A DNA stretch of 64,000 bases from Saccharopolyspora soli (lineage in GTDB: Bacteria; Actinomycetota; Actinomycetes; Mycobacteriales; Pseudonocardiaceae). The stretch covers positions 228,082 through 292,081 of the forward strand of contig NZ_JALBWV010000002.1 of NCBI RefSeq assembly GCF_022678645.1. Reading direction: 5' to 3'. Below are positions 1-8,700 of this stretch, one piece after another. Under the pieces are notes generated by a model. That model was given only the letters and a program-made list of their open reading frames with translations, was not told the origin of the DNA and made no database searches. The position numbers and the translations under genes were made by a program. The stretch's first letter is position 1; each line of letters opens with the position of its first letter.

Positions 1-1243
1 GCCGATCCGGCTCGGGGAACCGGTCGATGAACGCATCGGGGTGGCCGATGCGCGCGGCGATGGCCAGCAACTCCTGGTTCGGCGCATCGGCCCGCACGCT
101 CTGCGCCACGGGAGCGCCGAGCGCGACGGTGGCCAGCACCGTGCTGGCGACGGCCACGGTGCGGATCTTCGGCCAGCGCGGCCAGCTGACCACGATCACC
201 AGCACCGCGATCCACAGCGCGGCGGTCATGCTGTTGTAGCGGCTCTGCAACCCGGCGGATTCGCCGAACGCGGCGCGCGAGCCGGAGATCATCACCGCGC
301 ACCCGATCGCGTAGACCGCCAGCCCCCACCAGACGGCAGCGCTGCGGCGCTCTTGCTGGCTCTGCCGGGCGTGCAGCACCAGCACTGCCAACCCCGCCAC
401 GCCCGCGACCAGCGCGATCGACGGTTCGGTGCCGGTCCAAACCATGCCGAGCATGCTCAGCCCGGCGAGCAGCGCTTGCGCCGGATCGTCGGTCGGCGAA
501 CTGCCACCACCGCCCTGCGGCCCGCGCAGCACCAGCCAGGCACCCACCGCGAGCACACCGACCACCAGCGGCGCGGCGACCCAGCGGCGTCGATCGCCGC
601 GCAGCCAGGCCACCAGGGCCAGCGCAGGCCACACCGCGAACGACGTGCCGTAGCTGATCGATGCCAACAGGCCGAAGCCGATCGCCAGCACCCGGTGCTC
701 CCGCTGCATCGCCAGCACCGCGGCGAGCACCAGCAGCAATGCGAGGATCCAGGACGCCCCGCTCATCGAGCGCACGTAGTTGTGGATGCCGTGCGGGTTG
801 AACACCAGCGTCGAGGAAGCGACCACCAGCCCGGCGCGCTGCCACGGGTTCAGCTCCTCGGGCAGCATCGCCCACACCAGGAGCACGCAGCCGATGCCGA
901 AGGCGATGATCAGCAGCCCCAACGGCTGGTTCAGCCCGTGCCCGAACCGGGCGCTGAGCCAGAACAACAGGCTCGGCAGCACGAACGGGTGCTCGTTGCG
1001 GAAGCCGAACAGCGCCATCGGGCGCAGCGTCCCGTCGTCGTTGGTGATGTCGAGCAGCACCCACCAGTAGTCGTAGAAGTGCATCTGCGGATAGCGCAGC
1101 ACTTCCCGAAGCATCATCAGCGGCGGTACCGCGGCCAGCAGGCCCAGGAGCACCGGGCCGAACCGGCGCAGCGGTGCGCGACCCGGCGGGGATTCGGGGA
1201 CGGCGCGATCGTCGCGGTCGGTCTTGGATGCGATGTCAGTCAC
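1..1243 (-). CDS. Polytopic membrane protein, C-terminus outside window
   Basis: Reading the minus strand from a GTG at 1243 gives an uninterrupted frame to the window edge, so about 414 N-terminal residues are visible and the end is missing. After a charged N-terminus of about 30 residues the protein is a run of Leu/Val/Ala-rich membrane helices (roughly nine or ten) with few soluble loops; a short segment YDYWWVLLD follows the first helix. This architecture resembles GT-C-type glycosyltransferases or polysaccharide-synthesis membrane proteins, but I see no diagnostic motif. GTG was chosen because GGGGA lies about nine bases upstream; an in-frame ATG at 1264 is possible. It is divergent from rplU. 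Confidence 0.7.
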   Translation of the reverse strand, partial: MTDIASKTDRDDRAVPESPPGRAPLRRFGPVLLGLLAAVPPLMMLREVLRYPQMHFYDYWWVLLDITNDDGTLRPMALFGFRNEHPFVLPSLLFWLSARFGHGLNQPLGLLIIAFGIGCVLLVWAMLPEELNPWQRAGLVVASSTLVFNPHGIHNYVRSMSGASWILALLLVLAAVLAMQREHRVLAIGFGLLASISYGTSFAVWPALALVAWLRGDRRRWVAAPLVVGVLAVGAWLVLRGPQGGGGSSPTDDPAQALLAGLSMLGMVWTGTEPSIALVAGVAGLAVLVLHARQSQQERRSAAVWWGLAVYAIGCAVMISGSRAAFGESAGLQSRYNSMTAALWIAVLVIVVSWPRWPKIRTVAVASTVLATVALGAPVAQSVRADAPNQELLAIAARIGHPDAFIDRFPEPDR

Positions 1244-1439
1244 GCTGTGTGTCCCCAGATTCATCAGAACGGCGACTCAAGGTAGCAAGCGCAGGTCCAG
1301 GCGGGGCACTTTCGAAAGTTGGTTGGCGCGATTTGACCTCTCGGATCCAGCGGCCGTAGCCTGACGCGGCTCACCTGCCATCGGCTTGCGCAGCCGGTTC
1401 GGCGCGTGCTGCCGCCCCGGTCGATCGGGACCCGGAAAG

Positions 1440-1658
1440 CGGTCTGTATGATGGGTGAGAACTTCTCGCCGCCGGACGGGCGGAGAGGTTAAACGCCTGT
1501 TTCGGGTGCGGTAGCCCGTGCGCTCGGCTGCCGAGACAGGAACCCACCGAGGCGCTGCACCGGCGGCGTGGTAGGAATCCTCGATCACGCGGTCGGGGTG
1601 GACGTCCGCCGCAGACCTGGTGAAGTAGCGAAACCGAGCAGCAGGAGACTTCCGACTC
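1440..1658 (+). promoter_or_regulatory. Probable promoter and structured leader of rplU
   Basis: The 415-base gap between the membrane gene and rplU holds no convincing gene. A TATGAT box at 1447-1452 is a plausible -10 element. Just downstream are two GC-rich hairpins (GGTGAGAA/TTCTCGCC near 1455-1471 and CCGCC/GGCGG near 1471-1487). A long leader is usual for the L21 operon, whose expression is often controlled at the leader, but this leader matches no family I can name. The Shine-Dalgarno of rplU is AGCAGGAG just before the ATG. Confidence 0.4.
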
Positions 1659-1967
1659 ATGTACGCGATCGTCAAGACCGGCGGCAAGCAGTACAAGGTG
1701 GCTGTCGGGGACGTCGTCGAGGTCGAGAAGCTCGATGGCGAGCTGGGCTCCGAGGTCCGTTTCCCGGCGCTTCTGGTCGTCGATGGCTCTGAGGTCACGA
1801 CCGACGCCGACGCGCTGGCCAAGGTGTCGGTGACCGGCAAGCTGGTCGAGCAGACCAAGGGCCCCAAGATCCGCATCCACAAGTTCAAGAACAAGACCGG
1901 CTACCACAAGCGCCAGGGTCACCGGCAGAAGCTGACCCGCGTTGAGGTCACCGGCATCACGAAGTGA
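1659..1967 (+). CDS. rplU: 50S ribosomal protein L21
   Basis: A 102-residue protein beginning [14 protein letters not shown], the standard L21 N-terminus, and ending with the basic [19 protein letters not shown] tail that contacts 23S rRNA. Length equals the family norm (about 103). It is the first gene of the rplU-rpmA-obgE-proB series; rpmA follows after 14 bases, so the two are certainly co-transcribed. The ATG is preceded by AGCAGGAGA. Nothing unusual in the coding sequence. Confidence 0.98.
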   Translation: MYAIVKTGGKQYKVAVGDVVEVEKLDGELGSEVRFPALLVVDGSEVTTDADALAKVSVTGKLVEQTKGPKIRIHKFKNKTGYHKRQGHRQKLTRVEVTGITK

Positions 1968-1981
1968 GGACCTGAGTAGTC

Positions 1982-2239
1982 ATGGCACACAAGAAGGGCG
2001 CTTCCAGCTCTCGGAACGGCCGCGACTCGAACCCCAAGTACCTCGGGGTGAAGCGCTACGGCGGCCAGGTCGTCAAGGCCGGTGAGATCCTTATCCGGCA
2101 GCGGGGCACCAAGTTCCACCCCGGTCTCAACGTCGGACGGGGCAACGACGACACCCTGTTCGCACTGTCCGCTGGCACCGTCCAGTTCGGACGTTACCGC
2201 GGCCGCAAGGCCGTCAGCGTGCTGCCGGTCGAGGTCTGA
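1982..2239 (+). CDS. rpmA: 50S ribosomal protein L27
   Basis: An 85-residue protein with the conserved N-terminus [16 protein letters not shown] and the [20 protein letters not shown] block typical of L27; its flexible N-terminal tail reaches the peptidyl transferase centre. No N-terminal extension of the kind cleaved in Firmicutes is present. It sits between rplU and obgE; 130 bases separate it from obgE, with a GC-rich inverted sequence (GGGGCGGG ... CCCGCCCC, 2272-2302) that may act as an internal attenuator or terminator. Confidence 0.98.
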   Translation: MAHKKGASSSRNGRDSNPKYLGVKRYGGQVVKAGEILIRQRGTKFHPGLNVGRGNDDTLFALSAGTVQFGRYRGRKAVSVLPVEV

Positions 2240-2269
2240 CCCGGCTCTCGACTGCGAGTACTTCCCGAC

Positions 2270-2304
2270 GAGGGGCGGGTCCGGCTAGTCCGGCCCGCCC
2301 CTCG
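2270..2304 (+). terminator. Hairpin between rpmA and obgE
   Basis: The sequence GGGGCGGGTCCGG is followed, after a short loop, by CCGGCCCGCCCCTC, giving a long GC-rich stem directly after rpmA. No clear uridine run follows, so it may be an attenuator or processing site that lowers expression of obgE relative to the ribosomal protein genes rather than a full terminator. Confidence 0.5.
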
Positions 2305-2369
2305 TCGTTTGCGCCGGGCGCCAGCACAGTTCCGCCGGGTCAGCTCGGCCGTATTTCCTGGAGGCATTC

Positions 2370-3848
2370 GTGTCGCGGTTCGTTGACCGCGTGACCATCC
2401 ACGTCGCGGCAGGCGACGGCGGGCATGGCTGCGCCTCGGTGCACCGGGAGAAGTTCAAGCCGCTCGGCGGCCCGGACGGCGGCAACGGTGGCAAGGGCGG
2501 CGACGTGCGGCTGGTGGTCGATCCCGGCGTGCACACGCTGCTGGACTTCCACTACCGGCCGAACGCGCGCGCCGCCAACGGCAAGCCGGGCAAGGGCAGC
2601 ATGCGCAACGGCGCGGTGGGCGAGGACCTGGTCCTGCCGGTCCCGGACGGCACCGTGGTGCTGACCCCGGACGGCGAGGTGTTGGCCGACCTGGTCGGCA
2701 CCGGCACCACGTTCGTGGCGGCCGCTGGCGGTCGCGGTGGGCTGGGCAATGCGGCGCTGGCCTCCAAGGCCCGCAAGGCACCGGGCTTCGCGCTGCTCGG
2801 TGAGCCGGGGGACCAGTTCGAACTGGTCCTGGAGTTGAAGTCGGTCGCCGACGTCGGTCTGGTCGGGTTCCCTTCGGTGGGCAAGTCGTCGCTGATCTCG
2901 GTGCTGTCCGCGGCCCGGCCGAAGATCGCCGACTACCCGTTCACCACGCTGGTGCCCAACCTCGGCGTGGTCACCGCGGGCGAGACGGTGTTCACCGTGG
3001 CGGATGTGCCGGGTCTCATCCCAGGCGCCAGCGAGGGCCGTGGACTGGGTCTGGATTTCCTGCGCCACATCGAGCGCTGCGCGGTCCTGGTGCACGTGGT
3101 GGACTGCGCCACGCTCGAACCCGGCCGCGACCCCGTGTCCGATGTGGACGCGCTGGAGGCCGAGCTCGCGCAGTACACGCCCGCGCTGAAGGCGGAACAG
3201 AGCGGCCAGGATCTGGCATCCCGGCCGCGCATGGTCGTGCTCAACAAGATGGACGTGCCGGAAGCACGGGAGCTGGCCGACCTCGTCCGAGCGGATGTCG
3301 AGGCACGCGGCTGGCCGGTGTTCGAGGTGTCCACCGCATCCCGGGAAGGGTTGCGCGAGTTGAGCTTCGCGATGGCCGCCGAGGTCGAGCGCTACCGAGC
3401 GCAGCTGCCGCCACCGGAGCCAGCGCGAGTGGTGGTCCGACCTGCGGCGGTGGACAGCGGCAGCTTCACCGTCGAACCCGACCCGGAGACCGAGGACGCG
3501 TACGTGGTGCGCGGCGAGAAGCCGGAGCGGTGGGTGCGGCAGACCGACTTCGGCAACAACGAGGCGATCGGCTTCCTGGCCGACCGGCTGGCGAAGCTCG
3601 GTGTGGAGGAGGCGCTGGCCAAGCGGGGCGCGCAGCCGGGCAGCCAGGTGACCATCGGCCAGATGACCTTCGACTGGGAGCCGTCCACCCCGGCCGGGGT
3701 GGCGGGTGTGCTCGGCCGCCGCGGCACCGACCTGCGGATCGACCAGGACGACCGGGTCCCGGCTTCGGAGCGCAAGGCCGCGAAGAAGGCGCGGCGCGGC
3801 TCGCTGGACGAATTCGGCCGGTACGTCGAGGAGGAGGACGACCGGTGA
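2370..3848 (+). CDS. obgE: GTPase ObgE/CgtA, ribosome assembly
   Basis: A 492-residue Obg-family GTPase. Residues 1-160 form the glycine-rich Obg fold ([12 protein letters not shown] near 33-44). The G domain follows: P-loop GFPSVGKSS at 166-174, G2/switch region with YPFTTL, G3 DVPG at 212-215, then NKMD and STAS as G4 and G5. The C-terminal part (about 360-450) matches the OCT domain found in Gram-positive Obg, followed by a basic/acidic tail. Obg binds the 50S subunit and links ribosome assembly to growth status. The GTG start is supported by CTGGAGG six bases upstream. Its stop overlaps the proB start (GTGA), so the genes are translationally coupled. Confidence 0.96.
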   Translation: MSRFVDRVTIHVAAGDGGHGCASVHREKFKPLGGPDGGNGGKGGDVRLVVDPGVHTLLDFHYRPNARAANGKPGKGSMRNGAVGEDLVLPVPDGTVVLTPDGEVLADLVGTGTTFVAAAGGRGGLGNAALASKARKAPGFALLGEPGDQFELVLELKSVADVGLVGFPSVGKSSLISVLSAARPKIADYPFTTLVPNLGVVTAGETVFTVADVPGLIPGASEGRGLGLDFLRHIERCAVLVHVVDCATLEPGRDPVSDVDALEAELAQYTPALKAEQSGQDLASRPRMVVLNKMDVPEARELADLVRADVEARGWPVFEVSTASREGLRELSFAMAAEVERYRAQLPPPEPARVVVRPAAVDSGSFTVEPDPETEDAYVVRGEKPERWVRQTDFGNNEAIGFLADRLAKLGVEEALAKRGAQPGSQVTIGQMTFDWEPSTPAGVAGVLGRRGTDLRIDQDDRVPASERKAAKKARRGSLDEFGRYVEEEDDR

Positions 3849-4966
3849 ACGATCAGCCCTCGGCGACCAGGAAAGCGGTCGCGGCGGCGCAGCGGGTCGT
3901 GGTGAAGGTCGGGTCGTCGTCGTTGACCACGACCGAGGGGGGCTTGGACGCCGCACGGCTGGCGACGTTGGTCGACACGGTGGCCCGGCGAGTGGCGTCC
4001 GGTGGCCAGGTCGTGCTGGTGTCGTCGGGTGCGATCGCGGCCGGAATCGCACCGCTCGGGCTGCGTCGCAGGCCGAAGGATCTCGCGACCCAGCAGGCCG
4101 CGGCGAGCGTCGGTCAGCAGGCGCTGGCGCATGCGTACGCCGAATCGTTCTCGCGCTACAGCCTGACCGTCGGCCAAGTGCTGCTTACCGCGGACGACGT
4201 GGTGCGACGCGGCCACTACCGCAACGCGCAGCGCACCTTGAACCGGCTGCTCGGCCTCGGCGCGGTGCCGGTGGTCAACGAGAACGACACGGTCGCCACG
4301 ACCGAGATCCGCTTCGGTGACAACGACCGGCTGGCTGCGTTGGTGTCGCACCTGGTAGGTGCCGACGCGTTGATCATGTTGTCCGATGTGGACGCCCTGT
4401 ACGACGGAGATCCGCGCCGTGGCGACGCATCGGTGATCCGCGAGGTCAACGGCGATGCGGACATGGCCGGGGTGCACGCGGGGCGCACCGGCGCGTCCGG
4501 ACTGGGTACCGGCGGCATGGCGTCGAAAGTGGAGGCGGCGAAAGTCGCGTGCTCATCGGGTATTCCGGTGCTGCTGACCTCCGCCGCGCTGGCCGAGCGA
4601 GCGCTTGGCCCAGCCGATGTCGGCACCGCATTCGCCGCGACCGGCAGCAGGCTCTCGGCCCGCCGCTTCTGGCTCGCGCACGCGGCCGGAGCCAACGGCC
4701 GTCTGTGGCTGGACGACGGGGCGGTAGCGGCGGTGGTCAAGCGCCGCCGATCCCTGCTGGCCGCGGGCGTCACCGCGGTGGAAGGGGCCTTCGACGGCGG
4801 CGACGTGGTCGAACTGGTCAACCCGGCAGGTGAGGTGGTGGCCCGCGGTGTGGTCGCCTACGACGCGGCGGAACTACCGGAACTGATCGGCCGGTCCAGC
4901 CACCAGCTGCCCCCGGAACAACGCCGCGAGGTAGTCCACGCGGACGACCTCGTCCCGCTGCGATAG
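3845..4966 (+). CDS. proB: Glutamate 5-kinase
   Basis: A 373-residue amino-acid kinase catalysing the first step of proline synthesis (glutamate to glutamyl 5-phosphate). Visible features: [11 protein letters not shown] at the N-terminus (phosphate-binding glycine loop), [19 protein letters not shown] and FGDNDRLAA substrate loops, and a C-terminal PUA domain of about 80 residues as in the full-length family. The GTG at 3845 overlaps the obgE stop by four bases; upstream sequence in this frame is only the obgE overlap. The partner gene proA, normally adjacent in actinomycetes, lies 7.5 kb downstream here. Confidence 0.95.
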   Translation: MNDQPSATRKAVAAAQRVVVKVGSSSLTTTEGGLDAARLATLVDTVARRVASGGQVVLVSSGAIAAGIAPLGLRRRPKDLATQQAAASVGQQALAHAYAESFSRYSLTVGQVLLTADDVVRRGHYRNAQRTLNRLLGLGAVPVVNENDTVATTEIRFGDNDRLAALVSHLVGADALIMLSDVDALYDGDPRRGDASVIREVNGDADMAGVHAGRTGASGLGTGGMASKVEAAKVACSSGIPVLLTSAALAERALGPADVGTAFAATGSRLSARRFWLAHAAGANGRLWLDDGAVAAVVKRRRSLLAAGVTAVEGAFDGGDVVELVNPAGEVVARGVVAYDAAELPELIGRSSHQLPPEQRREVVHADDLVPLR

Positions 4967-4991
4967 GGTACCGATCTGGTAGTCGCATCGG

Positions 4992-4997
4992 TATACT
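4992..4997 (+). promoter_or_regulatory. -10 box TATACT, probably for a leaderless message
   Basis: A near-consensus TATACT ends seven bases before the A of the antitoxin ATG at 5004. At the usual -10 to start distance, transcription would begin at or beside that A, so the message is probably leaderless. No Shine-Dalgarno of good quality precedes the ATG (only GGAAG overlapping the spacer), in keeping with this. Confidence 0.55.
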
Positions 4998-5003
4998 GGA
5001 AGT

Positions 5004-5246
5004 ATGACTACCACGATCAAAGTTCCGGAAGACTTGCGCGACCGGATCGCGGACCGGGCGCGTAGCCGACACGTGTCACAGGCCGAGGTGGTAGCCGAAG
5101 CCCTCGACGCCCTGGACCAGCGAGAGTTCTGGTCGGCGGTCGGCGCAGCGTATGCGCGTTTGCAGGACTCTCCTGAAGATTGGGCTGAATACGTGCGGGA
5201 ACGCGACGAATGGGTGGGTGCTCGGCTCGTGGACGAGCAGGGATGA
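5004..5246 (+). CDS. Ribbon-helix-helix / MazE-like antitoxin
   Basis: An 80-residue protein. Residues 1-40 (MTTTIKVPEDLRDRIADRA ... SQAEVVAEALDAL) look like an MetJ/Arc ribbon-helix-helix DNA-binding domain: one beta strand with alternating polar residues, then two helices. The acidic C-terminus (DSPEDWAEYVRERDEW) is the kind of segment that neutralises MazF-type toxins. The stop overlaps the toxin start by ATGA, the normal arrangement for toxin-antitoxin modules, and such antitoxins repress their own promoter (here the TATACT box). It is one of the accessory genes between proB and proA. Confidence 0.8.
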   Translation: MTTTIKVPEDLRDRIADRARSRHVSQAEVVAEALDALDQREFWSAVGAAYARLQDSPEDWAEYVRERDEWVGARLVDEQG

Positions 5247-5575
5247 AGCCTGGAACGATCACCTTCGCAAAGCCCGATCCCACAGTGGGGCGAGAACAAA
5301 CGAGCTGGCGGCCGGTCCTGGTCGTCTCAAGTGCGGAGTATGCCCATTTCATTCCGGGACTGGTCATCGCCGTGCCCCTGACGACCCGCGATCGAGGGCT
5401 GCCGCACCATGTTTCGGTGACAGGTGAGGCCATGGGTTTGAAAAGCCCCACCTGGGCGCTGAGCGAGCAAGTGTGTGCGGTTTCGACGGACCGACTCCGA
5501 AAACCGGTTGGCGAATGCGACCAGCGGACCCTCGTTGAAGTCCGTTCCGTGCTGCGCCGCTTTCTCGACCTGTAG
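5243..5575 (+). CDS. MazF/PemK-like toxin (probable mRNA interferase)
   Basis: A 110-residue protein coupled to the antitoxin by an ATGA overlap. The segment SWRPVLVVSSAEYAHFIPGLVIAVPLTT matches the RPxLVxS ... vxxxPlTS core of MazF/PemK endoribonucleases, and the downstream GLKSPTWALSEQVCAVSTDRL corresponds to the conserved Ser/Asp-Q-hydrophobic strand. The N-terminal GxIxxxD motif is degenerate (MKPGTITFAKPD). Family members cut mRNA at short sequence motifs. ATG 5243 was preferred over earlier in-frame starts, which would lie inside the antitoxin gene without a ribosome binding site. Activity cannot be judged from sequence. Confidence 0.78.
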   Translation: MKPGTITFAKPDPTVGREQTSWRPVLVVSSAEYAHFIPGLVIAVPLTTRDRGLPHHVSVTGEAMGLKSPTWALSEQVCAVSTDRLRKPVGECDQRTLVEVRSVLRRFLDL

Positions 5576-5590
5576 AACGCCTGATTTGAA

Positions 5591-6868
5591 TCAGCGGAGT
5601 TCGGTGGCGCGGGTTTCGGGGAGCGTGCGGATCACGAAGAACGCGATCGCCGCGCCGATGGCGATGTACCAGAAGAACATCGTCGACAGGTCGTAGCGGG
5701 CCAGCGCCTGGATCACCAGCGGTGCGGTGCCGCCGAATGTCGCGACGGTCAGGTTGTACCAGGCGCCGATGCCCAGGCCGCGCAGTTCGGTGGGGAACAG
5801 CTCCGACATGATCGCCGGTGCGATGGAGGTCATCGCGGTGTACAGCGCGACTCCGACGCAGAACACCACCAGCAGATTTCCCAAACCGGGTCGGACGAGC
5901 GTGGACAGCGGCACGATGAGGATCGCGGTGGCCGCCGACCAGACCAGCAGTTGCGGCTTGCGGCCGATGCGGTCCGACAGCGCTCCCATCGGGTACTGCA
6001 GGGCGATGAAAATCGCGGTGGCGATCGACAGGGCGAGGAACACATCGGTGGCGCTGGCCTCGCGGTTGTTCACCGCGAACGGGGTCAGCGCGCTGAAGAA
6101 CGTGTAGTAGCACAACGTCGACAGCATGCTGAAACCCACGAGTTGGCCGACTGCCTTGGGGTGGTGCGTCAGCGTCATCCACAGTGGATTCTTCAGCGCC
6201 TTCGCCTTCGCCTGGTTCTCCTCGAACTGCTCGGTCTCGTCGAGCGTGCGGCGCAACCAGATGCCGAGCAGGCCGAGCACCCCGCCGATCAAGAACGGGA
6301 TCCGCCACCCGAAGTCGGTGAGCTGGTCCTTGGTGAGCAGCGCGGTCAGCACGTAGCCGAGCAGCGAGGCGATCAGCAGCGCGGCACCCGTGGAGATGTA
6401 GAAGAACGAGGAATAGCGACCCCGCTTGGGAGGCGGTGCGATCTCCGCCAGGTACGCCGAGGCGTTGGACACTTCGCCGCCTAGCGAAAGGCCCTGGCCG
6501 ACGCGGGCCAGGATCAGCAGGATCGACGCCGCCCAGCCGATCGTGTGGAAGGACGGCAGCAGGCCGATGATCAGCGAACCACCGGCCATCAGCGAGATGG
6601 TCAGCAGCATCGCCGTCTTGCGGCCTCGGAGGTCGGCGAACCGGCCGAGCAGCCAACCGCCCAACGGGCGGAAGAAGAACGCCAGCGCGAAGGTGGCCAA
6701 CGTGTTGATCAGCGCGAGTTCACCGGGGAAGAACGCCGAGGCGAAGTAGACGCTGAAGGCCGTGTAGATGGTCCAGTCGTACCACTCGATCGCGTTGCCG
6801 ATGCTGGCGGCGACCAGCGTGCGAACGGGCAATCGGGATTCCTCGGTCGTCGCTGCGTCGTGCGCCAT
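5591..6868 (-). CDS. MFS transporter, metabolite:H+ symporter (MHS) type
   Basis: A 425-residue twelve-helix transporter. The N-terminus ASIGNAIEWYDWTIYTAFSVYFA and the RPLGGWLLGRFADLRGRK loop between helices 2 and 3 are the signatures of the MHS family (KgtP, ShiA, ProP type), which import dicarboxylates, shikimate or compatible solutes with protons. A second family loop, LSDRIGRKP, lies after helix 8. The substrate cannot be set from sequence. The gene ends 15 bases from the toxin gene and converges with it; the ATG has AGGATG-type purines upstream. It is encoded alone, next to a divergent XRE/zinc-finger locus. Confidence 0.88.
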   Translation of the reverse strand: MAHDAATTEESRLPVRTLVAASIGNAIEWYDWTIYTAFSVYFASAFFPGELALINTLATFALAFFFRPLGGWLLGRFADLRGRKTAMLLTISLMAGGSLIIGLLPSFHTIGWAASILLILARVGQGLSLGGEVSNASAYLAEIAPPPKRGRYSSFFYISTGAALLIASLLGYVLTALLTKDQLTDFGWRIPFLIGGVLGLLGIWLRRTLDETEQFEENQAKAKALKNPLWMTLTHHPKAVGQLVGFSMLSTLCYYTFFSALTPFAVNNREASATDVFLALSIATAIFIALQYPMGALSDRIGRKPQLLVWSAATAILIVPLSTLVRPGLGNLLVVFCVGVALYTAMTSIAPAIMSELFPTELRGLGIGAWYNLTVATFGGTAPLVIQALARYDLSTMFFWYIAIGAAIAFFVIRTLPETRATELR

Positions 6869-7009
6869 CGCATCCTCCGGTTTCGTGGCAGGACGCCCTT
6901 GCTCCGGAGAAGCTCGCGCTCCGGACCTCGAACGGGTGACGACACAGTACGGTCTGCGCCGCCCGCGCGGAAGGTCCGGATTCAGCCAGTGGGAATGACC
7001 GGCTGCCCG

Positions 7010-7228
7010 CTAAACCGGGCCGATGGGGGTACCGGCCAGTTCGTGCGCGGTCTTGTTGCACTCCGGGCAGGTCGTCCACAGCCATGCCACCTCGGAGTTG
7101 TCCACGGTGATCTGCGCGCCGCACAACGCCTCGATCTGCGTGTCGGCCGGATATCCACCACGGGGTCGGGGTTTCAGCGTAGCGTGCCGTTGTCCTTCAC
7201 CGGGTTGCCAGCGAAACGGGTGGGGCAT
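7010..7228 (-). CDS. Small zinc-finger protein
   Basis: A 72-residue protein beginning MPHPFRWQPGEGQRHA with one histidine and four cysteines (CG at about 36, then TCPECN), a likely His/Cys zinc-binding arrangement. Very similar small proteins in actinomycetes lie beside XRE/DUF5753 regulators and DUF397 proteins, as here, where it faces the regulator at 7488 across a 259-base gap. Its role is not known; the context suggests a partner of that regulatory pair. Confidence 0.65.
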   Translation of the reverse strand: MPHPFRWQPGEGQRHATLKPRPRGGYPADTQIEALCGAQITVDNSEVAWLWTTCPECNKTAHELAGTPIGPV

Positions 7229-7401
7229 GCACGATCACCGCCTGTTCCAGGTCGACTGGAGGCGACCGCCGCGCGCCATCGCGGGAGGTGTCGCGTCCGG
7301 GCAGCCGCTTCGGAGGGACGACGCCGACGGGAACAGGCCGCGCCACGCAGTTGCGGGACTGGCTGGGATCCGCCTGCCGAGCTCCTGATCGGTCGTCACG
7401 C

Positions 7402-7450
7402 GTACCATTCTGGTGGTACTGAAACGGCTGGCCAATTACCTGAACAGGTA
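7402..7450. promoter_or_regulatory. Two palindromes ahead of the XRE regulator gene
   Basis: GTACCA-N6-TGGTAC (7402-7419) and TACCTGAACAGGTA (7437-7450) are perfect dyads 38 to 86 bases upstream of the regulator ATG at 7488. They are good candidates for autoregulatory operators of the XRE protein or its relatives; which protein binds is inference. Confidence 0.45.
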
Positions 7451-7487
7451 GTAGTTACCAGCCTCGAATTCTGTTTCGCTGTGTTTC

Positions 7488-8339
7488 ATGAGTCGTACCA
7501 CTGGTGGCACGCCGAAAGCCCGTGCACTTGGCGCTGAACTGCGCGAAGCCAGGGAAGCTACTGGCAAGAGCCTGCGTGTGCTGGCACAGGAGCTCGACAC
7601 CAATCACGTCAAACTGATGCGGTACGAGACCGGAAAGTCCGTGCCGCCGCCGGAAGTAGTCGCCGCATTTGTCACCGCATTGGGCGTTTCGGCTACCGAA
7701 CGTGATCGACTTGTCGAGATGGCGCGCGATGCCGACGCACCTAACTGGCTCACCGCGGATCGGTCCGGGGTGCGGCAGGAACTGACCGCGCTGATCGAGT
7801 TCGAGCGCACCGCCACGCGCATCACCAACGTCGCCACCGGACTGATTCCGGGGCTGCTGCAGACCTCCGACTACGCGCGTGCCGTGATGCGCGGCAAACC
7901 GGTCGGCGAGGTCGAGAAGCTGGTGCTGATGCGCGTCGGTCGCCGGGAGATCCTCTCCGCGCGCAATGCGCCGCAGCTGATGACGATCATCAGCGAGCAT
8001 GCGCTGCGGGAGCCGATCGGTGGACATGCGGTGATGGCGGAACAACTGCGCAAAGTGGAGGAGCTCGCCAGCTGGCCCAACATCCGGGTTCGGGTCGTGC
8101 CAAGCGGTTCGACGATGTGGCATCCCGGTCACGTGGGGCCTTTCGTCGTCTTCGAGTTCCCCAAAGCGCAACCGATCGTCCACTTGGAGCACTACCGGTC
8201 GGCGGCGTTTCTGTACAACCCAGGACTCGCGCAGGAATACCTGGACGCGATCACTACCCTGCTCTCGTTCGCGATGGACGACGCCGAATCGATCGGGTTC
8301 ATCGCCAAGTGTGCGAACGAGATGGAGGCTATTGCGTGA
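7488..8339 (+). CDS. XRE-family regulator with DUF5753 domain
   Basis: A 283-residue protein with an N-terminal helix-turn-helix (about 14-70: LREAREATGKSLRVLAQEL ... MRYETGK) followed by the C-terminal DUF5753 ligand-sensing-type domain (PGLLQTSDYARAVM at about 122-135, and VVPSGS...GPFVVFEFP). This is the large actinomycete family that includes BldB-partner type regulators of development and antibiotic production. The stop overlaps the start of the following DUF397 gene, the usual co-operon. Start ATG fits the helix-turn-helix position; upstream palindromes suggest autoregulation. Confidence 0.88.
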   Translation: MSRTTGGTPKARALGAELREAREATGKSLRVLAQELDTNHVKLMRYETGKSVPPPEVVAAFVTALGVSATERDRLVEMARDADAPNWLTADRSGVRQELTALIEFERTATRITNVATGLIPGLLQTSDYARAVMRGKPVGEVEKLVLMRVGRREILSARNAPQLMTIISEHALREPIGGHAVMAEQLRKVEELASWPNIRVRVVPSGSTMWHPGHVGPFVVFEFPKAQPIVHLEHYRSAAFLYNPGLAQEYLDAITTLLSFAMDDAESIGFIAKCANEMEAIA

Positions 8340-8533
8340 TTACGGCACAGCCGGTCGGTTGGCGGAAGTCGAGCCGGTCGGCGCAGGAAACCGACTGCGT
8401 CGAGGTCGGTCGCGCCGGTGACGGCGCAGCGGTCCGGGATTCGAAACTTCGGGCTGCGGGATACTTCACGGTGTCCGGTGCGCAGTGGCGATCCTTCATC
8501 GCCGGAGTGCGCGCCGGTCGGTTCGATTTCTGA
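8336..8533 (+). CDS. DUF397 protein, partner of the XRE regulator
   Basis: A 65-residue protein starting at the GTG inside the GTGA overlap with the regulator gene. It shows the DUF397 pattern: GWRKSSRSAQETDCVEV near the N-terminus, VRDSK in the centre and W..F..GVR..RF at the end. DUF397 proteins are found almost always next to XRE/DUF5753 genes and are thought to act as antagonists in toxin-antitoxin-like or signalling pairs. A strong hairpin follows 14 bases after the stop. Confidence 0.85.
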   Translation: MITAQPVGWRKSSRSAQETDCVEVGRAGDGAAVRDSKLRAAGYFTVSGAQWRSFIAGVRAGRFDF

Positions 8534-8546
8534 AGGCCGCCCCCTG

Positions 8547-8578
8547 CGGTGCCCTCGGCTCGTGGTTCGAGGGCACCG
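8547..8578 (+). terminator. Hairpin terminator after the DUF397 gene
   Basis: CGGTGCCCTCG (8547-8557) and CGAGGGCACCG (8568-8578) form a perfect 11-base-pair stem with a ten-base loop. No strong uridine tract follows, as is common in actinomycete terminators. Confidence 0.65.
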
Positions 8579-8700
8579 AGGCTGGTTTTCCGCAGACCTT
8601 TTGCGATCAGCCGGTTTTCGGACTCATATCGGGTGAATGCACCGCCAGCGGTAGCGCCGCCTGCGGGCGGGGATCAAGTCTTCTGTAGTAGATAGTGATC

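Noticed and set aside
41..1285. A 414-codon open frame on the plus strand
   Set aside because: Its composition (Arg, His, Gln, Pro rich with no hydrophobic pattern) is that of a shadow of the membrane protein on the minus strand, which has clear helices and third-position GC.
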